From Enterococcus hulanensis (lineage in GTDB: Bacteria; Bacillota; Bacilli; Lactobacillales; Enterococcaceae): a stretch of 64,000 nucleotides of DNA. The notes beneath the pieces were generated by a model that did no database searches, was not told where the DNA came from, and worked only from the letters and a program-made list of their open reading frames with translations. Shown here in pieces: positions 43,797-51,040 of the stretch (its first letter is position 1; each line of letters starts with the position of its first letter). The position numbers were made by a program, and so were the translations under genes. The stretch spans positions 1 to 64,000 of the forward strand of contig NZ_BJED01000001.1 in NCBI RefSeq assembly GCF_005405485.1. The letters are read 5' to 3'.

Positions 43797-44576
43797 ATGA
43801 AAAAAGTAAGACTTATGACAGTTGCCACTTTAGCAGCACTGTCGCTATCAACCGTTGGAGCACTGACTTCACATGCAGCATCTGTAGATTATGATTCAAA
43901 CGGCGTGGTGGAGTTCATTCCCAATACGGACCCGACTCAACCCGTTGATCCGACCGATCCTGACCCAACAAATCCAGTGGAGCCAGTCGATCCAACCGAT
44001 CCTACTGGACCAAACCCAGGAACAGATGGACCGTTATCCATCGACTATGCCTCTTCATTAGACTTTGGGGTAAATAAAATCACGAATAAAGACGAAGTTT
44101 ACTATGCAAGAGCGCAGCAGTTCAAAGACGGCCGCGCGGCAACACCAAACTATGTTCAAGTTTCGGACAACCGCGGGAATAACGCAGGTTGGACATTGAA
44201 GGTTAAACAAAATGGTCAATTCAAGGCAACAGGTACTTTGAATGATACTTTGACAGGCTCAGAAGTAAAACTTGTCAGCCCAACAGTTAACAGCAACTCA
44301 ACCGCAGTATTTCCAACAGCCGCTGCAACGATTGAATTAGATCCTGCAGGAACCGAAAGCTTAGTAATGTCGGCGAAAGTTGATCAAGGGGCTGGAACCT
44401 ATTCAGATCGTTGGGGAACAGTTGAAACAGTCAAAGAAACGGATAAAGACGGAAACGAAGTCGATGCTGAAGTGACGAAAGCAGTTACCTTGTCAGTGCC
44501 CGGCAGCACACCTAAGGATGCTGTGAAATACAGCACATCATTGACATGGAGCTTGTCTGACGTACCAGGAAATTAA
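43797..44576 (+). CDS. WxL-domain surface protein
   Basis: The 259-residue secreted protein has a signal peptide cut near A-S-V-D-Y-D-S-N-G. A proline- and aspartate-rich linker (P-V-D-P-T-D-P-D-P-T-N-P-V-E-P) follows, then a WxL domain with G-W-T-L-K-V-K-Q and the last residues L-T-W-S-L-S-D-V-P-G-N. The ATG at 43797 has GAGGAGAG upstream; the listed GTG at 43782 is part of the ribosome site. It is closely related to the neighbours at 43049 and 44601, so the three come from tandem duplication. It would sit on the cell wall and bind the DUF916 protein. Confidence 0.92.
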   Translation: MKKVRLMTVATLAALSLSTVGALTSHAASVDYDSNGVVEFIPNTDPTQPVDPTDPDPTNPVEPVDPTDPTGPNPGTDGPLSIDYASSLDFGVNKITNKDEVYYARAQQFKDGRAATPNYVQVSDNRGNNAGWTLKVKQNGQFKATGTLNDTLTGSEVKLVSPTVNSNSTAVFPTAAATIELDPAGTESLVMSAKVDQGAGTYSDRWGTVETVKETDKDGNEVDAEVTKAVTLSVPGSTPKDAVKYSTSLTWSLSDVPGN

Positions 44577-44600
44577 TATAAATTAGGGGGATTACTTAAC

Positions 44601-45338
44601 ATGAAAAAATTTGGTTCTTTATTTTTAGCAGCAGCTATTTTAGCAGGAGTAACATTAGGTACAACAACAACATTTGCGGCAGACGGCGGCGATTATGATT
44701 CAAATGGTGTGATTACCTTTACACCAAATACTGATCCGACGAATCCGGTCGATCCCGTTGACCCAACCAATCCGGTTGATCCAGTCGATCCAACTGATCC
44801 AACGGGTCCAAAACCAGGGACATCAGGACCATTATCGATCGATTACGCGTCAAGTTTAGACTTTGGTACACAAAAAATCACGTCTAAAGATGAAGTCTAT
44901 AAAGCAAAGGCCCAAAAATACATCGATAAAGATGGTGTAGAGAAGACGGGACCGAACTTTGTCCAAGTAACAGATAATCGCGGAACAGAAAAAGGCTGGA
45001 CCTTACAAATGAAACAAAACAGTCAGTTCCAAACAGCGGATGCTGATGAATTAACTGGTGCTGAGATTACCTTCAAAAACGGAAATGTCGTGACGGCTTC
45101 TGACTCAGAAAAACCAACTGGACAAGCAACAATCGTGGCAGATCCATCAGGTGATTTGAAGGATGTTATGGCAGCTAAAGATGGACAAGGCTCTGGGACT
45201 TACTTGCTTGATTGGGGTACCGATGCGGCGACAGCGGCTGACAGTATTGAATTAAGCGTGCCAGGTTCAACTACGAAATATGCTAAAAAATATTCAACAA
45301 CATTTACTTGGGTACTTAGCGACACACCAGGAAACTAA
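44601..45338 (+). CDS. WxL-domain surface protein
   Basis: This 245-residue protein has a signal peptide, the Y-D-S-N-G-V-I-T-F beginning, a linker of repeated N-P-V-D-P-V-D-P-T units longer than in its neighbours, and a WxL domain (G-W-T-L-Q-M-K-Q and F-T-W-V-L-S-D-T-P-G-N). It follows the previous WxL gene by 24 bases, with AGGGGG upstream of the ATG. A hairpin with a weak T-tract (45350-45384) separates it from the DUF916 gene, which may let the WxL genes be expressed more strongly than the later ones. Confidence 0.92.
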   Translation: MKKFGSLFLAAAILAGVTLGTTTTFAADGGDYDSNGVITFTPNTDPTNPVDPVDPTNPVDPVDPTDPTGPKPGTSGPLSIDYASSLDFGTQKITSKDEVYKAKAQKYIDKDGVEKTGPNFVQVTDNRGTEKGWTLQMKQNSQFQTADADELTGAEITFKNGNVVTASDSEKPTGQATIVADPSGDLKDVMAAKDGQGSGTYLLDWGTDAATAADSIELSVPGSTTKYAKKYSTTFTWVLSDTPGN

Positions 45339-45349
45339 TTAATAAGAAG

Positions 45350-45384
45350 GAAAAAAAGGGATGCTGGAAACATCCCTTTCTTTC
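45350..45384 (+). terminator. Leaky terminator between WxL and DUF916 genes
   Basis: GAAAAAAAGGGATG pairs with CATCCCTTTCTTTC over 13 of 14 positions, around CTGGAAA. The following bases are not a clean T-run, so partial readthrough into the DUF916 gene is expected. Confidence 0.6.
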
Positions 45385-45404
45385 ACTGAGAGGATAACGA
45401 GACG

Positions 45405-46490
45405 ATGAAATTTAGAAAAATGGCGATACTGGCGGCAACTGTTTTTAGTAGTTTAATGATGACGACACCAAGTTTTGCTTCGGAATTCAATTTTGCGGTA
45501 ACACCTAAGCCGTCAGAGAACCAAATCGACAAGCAAAAAACGTACTTTGATTTACTACTGGCCCCAAATCAAGAGGAGACATTGACCGTCGATCTGCGAA
45601 ATGATACCGATAAAGAAGTAGTCGTAGAGGCTCAAATCAATAGTGCGACAACCAATGGCAACGGTGTAGTCGAGTACAGCAAAAATGCGATTAAAGCGGA
45701 TAAAACACTAAAATACGATATAAAAAATTATGTCGAGGCACCAGAAGAAATCACCTTAAAACCGCAATCTGCGGCCGAATACAAAGTAAAAATACATATG
45801 CCGAATGAAAAATTTGCTGGTGTGATTGCTGGCGGTATCACCTTTAAAGAAAAACCAACCGACAAAACAAGCGCTTCTTCGGATAAAAATGACAAGGGTC
45901 TAGCGATCAAAAACGAATATTCCTATGTCGTAGCCCTGTTGATGCGCCAAACAACTGATAATGGCGCTCCAGACTTGAAGCTGCAAAACGTGAGTCCAAA
46001 TCAGCGCAATGCCCGCAATGTCATCCAAGGGAATCTGCAAAATCCCAACGCGACTTATTTGAATCAATTAGCGACTAAAACGACGATCACTAAAAAGGGC
46101 AGCACTGAAGCACTTTATACAGATGAGCAGTCTGACATGCAGATGGCGCCGAATTCTAACTTCAATCTATCTGTTCCGTTAAAAGGGGATCGCCTAAAGG
46201 CTGGGAAATACACGATGAAAATCGAAGCCTACGGTCAACAAGATCCAGCGGGAAGCTATCAATTCCAAGCAAAGGGCAGTTCAAAGGAAGAGAGCTACCA
46301 ATACCATTGGTCATTGGAAAAGGATTTCGAGATTAAGGCCGAGGTAGCGAAGAAATTGAACGATTCAGATGTCACAATCAAAAAAGATTACACATGGCTG
46401 TATATCCTGATCGGGGTTCTGTTATTAGTGGTGATCATCCTATTCATCGTTTGGCGTAAGAAGAAAAATGACAAAAAAGATCCGGTTTAG
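45405..46490 (+). CDS. DUF916/DUF3324 WxL-interacting membrane protein
   Basis: The 361-residue protein has a signal peptide (cut near F-A-S-E-F), an N-terminal DUF916 domain (F-N-F-A-V-T-P-K-P-S-E-N-Q, residues 27-150) and a DUF3324 domain (residues 160-305). It ends in a single membrane helix near 325-350 and a basic tail K-K-K-N-D-K-K-D. Proteins of this pair of domains (also called WxL-interacting proteins) hold WxL proteins at the surface and may bind host ligands. It overlaps the following sortase gene by 23 bases, so both are made together. Confidence 0.93.
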   Translation: MKFRKMAILAATVFSSLMMTTPSFASEFNFAVTPKPSENQIDKQKTYFDLLLAPNQEETLTVDLRNDTDKEVVVEAQINSATTNGNGVVEYSKNAIKADKTLKYDIKNYVEAPEEITLKPQSAAEYKVKIHMPNEKFAGVIAGGITFKEKPTDKTSASSDKNDKGLAIKNEYSYVVALLMRQTTDNGAPDLKLQNVSPNQRNARNVIQGNLQNPNATYLNQLATKTTITKKGSTEALYTDEQSDMQMAPNSNFNLSVPLKGDRLKAGKYTMKIEAYGQQDPAGSYQFQAKGSSKEESYQYHWSLEKDFEIKAEVAKKLNDSDVTIKKDYTWLYILIGVLLLVVIILFIVWRKKKNDKKDPV

Positions 46491-47229
46491 CCTCATTTTG
46501 ATTTATTGTGTGGCAATCACGCTGTTGTTTCTGCCGTTTATGAAACAAGTATTAATTATTTATCGAACCCAAACCGTTTCGATCAAACCAATCGAAACGG
46601 GGGATGTTTCGGAAAATGTTCCTTTAGAAGCGGTTCAGCCGCCCGATTTGACAGATGTATTAGGTTTTGAAAATAAGCAAACTTTTTATTCAACCGGTCA
46701 GATTATTATTCCCAAAGTCGAGATCAGCCTGCCGCTTTTTTCAGGTGTGACGAATGAGCAGCTTTTGGTTGGCGCAGGGATGCTTTTTCCAGAACGAAAA
46801 GCGGAAAAGCAAAATATCGTTGTGATCGGACATCATTTAGGACAAAACAATCTGCTGTTTGGCAAGTTGCTGAATGCTGCAGTTGGCGATCCGATTTATT
46901 TGGAATATCAAAATCAATTTTATCAATATAAAGTTAGTCAAACCAAGCTCATCCAACAAACCGAGCTAGAGGTGTTGGAAAACAGAAACAAAGCGGAAAT
47001 CACACTAATCACCTGTGACAAACCAACCCATACCGAACAGCGGTTTGTGGTTAAAGGAGAATTAGTTCAGCAACCAACGAAGAAAAGCAGGCAAAAACTA
47101 TTGCAGCAGAAGCAGCTGATCCAGAAAAGAAATCAGCAAAAAAATCTGATCTACTGTATCGGTGTAGTGCTTCTGTTTCTGGTCAGTTTGTTAATCGGAA
47201 TAAGACTCATTACTAAGATCAGCAAGTAA
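46468..47229 (+). CDS. Sortase encoded within the WxL locus
   Basis: The 253-residue protein has an N-terminal membrane helix, a sortase fold and a second hydrophobic helix near residues 225-248. Catalytic residues are visible: His122 or His123 (V-I-G-H-H-L-G), Cys183 in T-L-I-T-C-D and Arg192 (E-Q-R-F-V-V). The T-L-I-T-C signature suggests a sortase A-type active site, while the second membrane helix recalls class C enzymes. The likely substrate is the LPVTGD protein at 42679. The gene overlaps the DUF916 gene. The short spacing between Cys and Arg (nine residues) deserves a check. Confidence 0.88.
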   Translation: MTKKIRFSLILIYCVAITLLFLPFMKQVLIIYRTQTVSIKPIETGDVSENVPLEAVQPPDLTDVLGFENKQTFYSTGQIIIPKVEISLPLFSGVTNEQLLVGAGMLFPERKAEKQNIVVIGHHLGQNNLLFGKLLNAAVGDPIYLEYQNQFYQYKVSQTKLIQQTELEVLENRNKAEITLITCDKPTHTEQRFVVKGELVQQPTKKSRQKLLQQKQLIQKRNQQKNLIYCIGVVLLFLVSLLIGIRLITKISK

Positions 47230-47249
47230 ATTACAAAAGGAGTGATGGG

Positions 47250-47840
47250 ATGAAGAAAAAATGGACCCGTTCATTGTTGGTCGCCATTGGAGCATCGATC
47301 TTTTTATATTCAGAAGATGTTTTTGCAAGCACGGCCATCTATGACCCGCTGGACCCGCAGAATACGATTACTCCAATACCTAATGAAGAGCACGATATGA
47401 GTGATTATTTAGTGGAAAATGACTCAACTACACAATCAGCTGACTCGAATTCTTCAGAAGAATCTAAATCCGAAGTGACCATGCAAAACAAGGAAGAGGA
47501 CGATACTCAAAATGATCCTGCTCAAAGTGAAGGGCAGCCAGCCAACTTGCTGCCTAAAAATGGCTTGAAGCAAGCGGACAAAGACAATGATTTCTCAATC
47601 CCAAATCCCTATCTGCCAAAGTTCAAGGAACATCCTAAGAACCAAGTTCTGATGTTAGACGATGAATTCTTTTTTTCGCAGAATACAACCATCCTTCCTC
47701 CTGATAGTGGCGGCGGATCGGGCGGTGCGCCCAATGACTTTGCGGATATTGCTCAAAGTGCTTATCTGCTGTCAGGTGTTGTCTTGTACGGTAAATCCAA
47801 TGGAAATTTAACATCAAGGGTGAGTGAACACTTTGCTTGA
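47250..47840 (+). CDS. Unknown secreted protein of the WxL locus
   Basis: I do not recognise this 196-residue protein. It has a signal peptide of about 25 residues (cut near V-F-A-S-T) and the sequence A-I-Y-D-P-L-D-P-Q-N-T-I, which weakly recalls WxL N-termini. A disordered stretch rich in D, E, S, Q and N covers residues 50-100. A conserved-looking C-terminal part follows, with D-D-E-F-F-F-S-Q-N-T, a G-G-G-S-G-G-A-P-N-D hinge, and L-S-G-V-V-L-Y-G-K-S-N. There is no WxL domain, anchor or membrane helix at the end. It is co-transcribed between the sortase and the Mga-like regulator, so it probably serves the surface complex. Confidence 0.75.
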   Translation: MKKKWTRSLLVAIGASIFLYSEDVFASTAIYDPLDPQNTITPIPNEEHDMSDYLVENDSTTQSADSNSSEESKSEVTMQNKEEDDTQNDPAQSEGQPANLLPKNGLKQADKDNDFSIPNPYLPKFKEHPKNQVLMLDDEFFFSQNTTILPPDSGGGSGGAPNDFADIAQSAYLLSGVVLYGKSNGNLTSRVSEHFA

Positions 47841-49263
47841 AAATTTACTAGCAAAAGAAGAATGGCGGAAATACCAGCTTTTAAAGCAATTAGAACGCAG
47901 CTCCTATTTTGCGCTATCCAAAAAAGAAATCATGGATCATTTGGCGATATCAAATTTTGTGCTTAAAAGTACCATTGAACAATTAATCCAGGATCTGGAA
48001 AAATATGGGTTGACCCAGGAGATCCATGTGTTTTTAGAGGAACCCTTTGTGCAGCTGGAGATCACCGGAACGGCCAGCTCAGAAACCCTTCTAGAAAACT
48101 ATGTAGCAGAATCAACCGGCTTTAATATTTTACTAGGAGCTGTTTTAGGCAAGTTCAAATCACTGAATGATTTCTCAGAAAAGACACTGCTTAGTTATCC
48201 GATCGCCTACAATAATTACAAGCTGTTAAATAAATACCTTGCAGCCTATGAGCTTTCGATCGATAAAAAATTTCGCCTCATTGGTGAAAGTGAAAAGAAT
48301 GTTCGCTTATTCTTGACGGAGCTGTTTTCTCGTATCTATAAATGCAATTTCCAAATTTTTGATCAAACAAGGAGCTTTGTTCAGGCTAAGCAAATGAAAT
48401 TGAAGGACACGAAGCTGACCGTTCATCAAAAAACGGCTTTAGAGCACTATTTATACGTAACCGATCTAAGAATTCGCCAACAAAAATTTGTCGAAGAGGA
48501 TCATAAAAATGTCCTATCAGTGGAAGACATTAAAGAAGAATTAACGGATAGTTTCTTTGTTCGTGTTCCTGCTGAGGCGCGGGAAGCAGAAGTCTGCGCT
48601 TTCTTGAGTTTCTATTATTCTCGGTCAGAAGAGCTGGGGAAAAAATTGAAGCTGCGTCAAAACAAGCAGATCCTGAACTGGAGCCAAAATTTATTGACGA
48701 AGCTGATCGAGTCTTTTCCCAAATTAATGGAGATGCCTGAAAAGCACGAGCAGTTCTTGGAGCAAAGCAATTTTTTGCATTTTCAATTTTTGGAAACAAG
48801 TCAAGCAAGCGAAACCATTCAACCGGAAATTAATATCATCTATTTCCAGCAAAATTATCCTGCTGTCTTAGAATTTTGTCGTGTGTATATATCCGGGCTG
48901 CAACAAAGCGAACCAGAATTATTTTGTAAGAAGAAGCAGGTCCTTTTCCAATACTTATTTTTGATTTTAGATTCCTTTTCAAAAGATACACTCGTTGAGG
49001 TGATCAATGTCTATGTTGATTTTTCCTTAGGTAATTTATACAACCAATTCATTACGGAAAATCTAAACTTTTTCCATTTAGTCGGAGCTAGAATCATTAC
49101 CGATATTGCAACCGCCGATATTTTATTGACTGACTCAAGAGATATAGGGATTGCTTACAATATTGACTGCGTCGTTTGGTTATCACCTCCGCGCCCGTTA
49201 GATTGGGCAAATCTCGGACAAAAAATCATTCAAAAAAGAAACGAAAAAACGAAGAAAGTGTAG
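47833..49263 (+). CDS. Mga-like virulence-type transcriptional regulator
   Basis: The protein has about 476 residues and the Mga/AtxA plan: two N-terminal helix-turn-helix regions (K-Y-Q-L-L-K-Q-L-E-R-S-S-Y-F-A-L-S-K-K-E-I-M-D-H-L and onward), PRD-like helical domains, and a C-terminal EIIB-like domain (I-I-T-D-I-A-T-A-D-I-L-L-T-D). Mga regulators control surface-protein genes and respond to PTS status. I prefer the TTG at 47833, eight bases after AAGGGTGAG; a GTG at 47824 overlaps that site. Either start overlaps the preceding gene. It most likely activates the upstream WxL operon. Confidence 0.85.
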   Translation: MLENLLAKEEWRKYQLLKQLERSSYFALSKKEIMDHLAISNFVLKSTIEQLIQDLEKYGLTQEIHVFLEEPFVQLEITGTASSETLLENYVAESTGFNILLGAVLGKFKSLNDFSEKTLLSYPIAYNNYKLLNKYLAAYELSIDKKFRLIGESEKNVRLFLTELFSRIYKCNFQIFDQTRSFVQAKQMKLKDTKLTVHQKTALEHYLYVTDLRIRQQKFVEEDHKNVLSVEDIKEELTDSFFVRVPAEAREAEVCAFLSFYYSRSEELGKKLKLRQNKQILNWSQNLLTKLIESFPKLMEMPEKHEQFLEQSNFLHFQFLETSQASETIQPEINIIYFQQNYPAVLEFCRVYISGLQQSEPELFCKKKQVLFQYLFLILDSFSKDTLVEVINVYVDFSLGNLYNQFITENLNFFHLVGARIITDIATADILLTDSRDIGIAYNIDCVVWLSPPRPLDWANLGQKIIQKRNEKTKKV

Positions 49264-49301
49264 AAGCTGTTTCATTCTATGCTTTTTTTGTTGCTGAATA
49301 A

Positions 49302-49334
49302 TTTGTTGCATTTGCAACAAAAATAAATTATGAT
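49302..49334 (+). promoter_or_regulatory. MarR promoter with overlapping palindromic operator
   Basis: The -35 box TTGCAT (49306-49311) and the -10 box TATGAT (49329-49334) are exactly 17 bases apart. The 20-bp palindrome TTTGTTGCA-TT-TGCAACAAA (49302-49321) covers the -35 box, so a bound repressor would block the polymerase. It lies just before the MarR gene, implying autoregulation. Confidence 0.75.
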
Positions 49335-49362
49335 AAGCATGACTTGGATAAGGAGGATTAAA

Positions 49363-49833
49363 ATGACCGATGTTCTTAGAGAGATTGGCAAGATCGCCAG
49401 AGCCTTGGATTCTATCGCCAATATTGAATTTAAAGAGTATCAGCTTTCCAAAGGACAATACCTGTATCTGACCCGGATTTTCGAGAATCCCGGCATCATT
49501 CCAGATAAATTAGCCGAGATGATCAAAGTTGATCGAACCACTGCGGCTCGAGCCATTAAAAAGCTGGAGGAGAAAGGCTTTATTGAAAAGAAGCCTGATT
49601 CGAAAAACAAAAAAATCCGTCGTCTATTTGTTACCGCCGAAGGAGCAGAGCTCGCTCCAATTATCCAATTGGAAAACGAATATTCGAATCAAATCGCGCT
49701 GCAAAATTTATCCGCACAGGAAGTAGAGGCATTTACTAAAACCTTGAAAACCCTGACCGCTAATATCGATGAAGAATGGCTATCCGTCAAAAAGGGCAAT
49801 AAGAGGCCTTATTTAAAACAAACAAAGGAGTAA
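49363..49833 (+). CDS. MarR-family transcriptional regulator
   Basis: The 156-residue protein has the MarR winged helix (P-D-K-L-A-E-M-I-K-V-D-R-T-T-A-A-R-A-I-K-K-L-E-E-K-G-F-I-E, residues 46-75, then the wing K-N-K-K-I-R-R-L-F-V-T) and helical dimerisation ends. The start is the ATG at 49363 behind AAGGAGG. A palindrome overlapping its promoter suggests that it represses itself. It is followed four bases later by a B3/B4-domain protein, so the pair forms a small operon. The effector is unknown. Confidence 0.92.
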   Translation: MTDVLREIGKIARALDSIANIEFKEYQLSKGQYLYLTRIFENPGIIPDKLAEMIKVDRTTAARAIKKLEEKGFIEKKPDSKNKKIRRLFVTAEGAELAPIIQLENEYSNQIALQNLSAQEVEAFTKTLKTLTANIDEEWLSVKKGNKRPYLKQTKE

Positions 49834-49837
49834 TCAT

Positions 49838-50548
49838 ATGACAACATTTATCGCAGAACCTTCATTCTGGGAAATTTTTCCCGAGGCACAAATTAACCTA
49901 TTGATCGTAAAAGGCATTAAAGATAACCAAACACAGGAAACCGATCCCTATTTGATTGATCTATTAGCGCAAGGAAAAGAAGCTGCGAAGGGATTTCTGC
50001 CGGAAGAAACCTTCAGCCAAAATCCGGTAATTGCAGATTGGCGCGGCGCTTTTAGCCAATTCAAAACAAAAAAGGGTGCCCGTTCTTCAATCGAAGCGTT
50101 GTTAAAAAGGGTTAGTCAAGATCGTGAGTTTTCCCCAATCAACCCGCTGGTAGACATTTATAATAGTATTTCATTGGAATTTGCAGTGCCATGTGGGGGC
50201 GAGGACTTGCAAAAGGTAGCTGGAGATATTCGTTTAGGTCAAGCTGTCGGCGGAGAAGCCTTCTTACCATTAGGCGCTGATGCCGATGCGCCAGCCTTGC
50301 CTGGTGAGATCATTTATTACGATGATGAAGGAGCCATTTGTCGCTGCCTGAACTGGAGGGAAGCGCAACGAACGATGCTGACAGAAACAACGAAAGATGT
50401 CATTTTCTTTATGGAATCAGTCAATGCCCAGCAAGCCCAACGTGCTGACCAAGCGATGCAGGAGTTAAAGAAACGATTTACTGAGTATTTTGGAGTCGAA
50501 GGGATGGAGTATGTGGTGATGAAGGAGCAATCACGGGTAGTGTTTTAA
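49838..50548 (+). CDS. B3/B4 tRNA-binding-domain protein
   Basis: This 236-residue protein resembles the stand-alone B3/B4 domain of phenylalanyl-tRNA synthetase beta chains. Typical features are W-R-G-A-F-S-Q-F near residue 68, S-I-E-A-L-L-K-R-V near residue 88, N-P-L-V-D-I-Y-N-S-I-S-L near residue 104, and D-D-E-G-A-I-C-R-C-L-N-W-R-E near residue 165. In the synthetase this domain edits misacylated Tyr-tRNA. Free-standing copies are presumed to hydrolyse mischarged tRNA or amino-acid adducts. It is translated together with the MarR gene and is probably under its control. Confidence 0.85.
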   Translation: MTTFIAEPSFWEIFPEAQINLLIVKGIKDNQTQETDPYLIDLLAQGKEAAKGFLPEETFSQNPVIADWRGAFSQFKTKKGARSSIEALLKRVSQDREFSPINPLVDIYNSISLEFAVPCGGEDLQKVAGDIRLGQAVGGEAFLPLGADADAPALPGEIIYYDDEGAICRCLNWREAQRTMLTETTKDVIFFMESVNAQQAQRADQAMQELKKRFTEYFGVEGMEYVVMKEQSRVVF

Positions 50549-51040
50549 AGTGAAACAAAGTTTATATCCGTATTTGAGATCTTTCTTGATAGTATGCGAT
50601 TATATTTAGTGGCCTTTCAAGAAATCTGTTTTAACGATACTCCAGATTAGTTTAAAATCGCTGACTTCTTTTGAAAACTAACTAGGTTTTATTGAAGAAA
50701 TCTAATTCTGAAATGAATTTTTGAGTAACACTTATTTATACAGGAGTCCTTTTTTATTAGTTTTGGATGAGTCATCCTTGACTAAAATAAAGGGATTTTT
50801 TTGTTTGATTTGTGATGATTCAAAGGATCGGTGAGTTATGGAATCTTTGTTATACTAATGAAATACCAACTATCTTTATTATGAAAGATTGTTGGTATTT
50901 TTTTACTATTTTTCAATTTTAAAAAGTAGGTGATAGCGATGGTATTTTAGCCCAATCAATTTTTGTCCACATTATGTAGACAGACAATGATGAAGAAAAC
51001 GCCTTCATAGAAGATAGAATATAGACAAGAGGTGGGGGAA
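50549..51040. other. Intergenic region with a promoter-proximal terminator
   Basis: No gene is seen in 490 bases. The notable element is a -10 box TATACT (50851-50856) followed within a few bases by a strong terminator hairpin (50862-50904). An earlier T-rich stretch near 50745-50800, with GGAGTCC and GAGTCATCC segments, may end the MarR operon. Confidence 0.55.
50862..50904 (+). terminator. Leader terminator upstream of the PRD regulator
   Basis: AATACCAACTATCTTT and AAAGATTGTTGGTATT pair over 15 of 16 positions around ATTATG, then TTTTT. It begins six bases after a TATACT -10 box, so transcripts from that promoter would stop almost at once unless antiterminated. It lies 137 bases before the regulator start. 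Confidence 0.8.
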
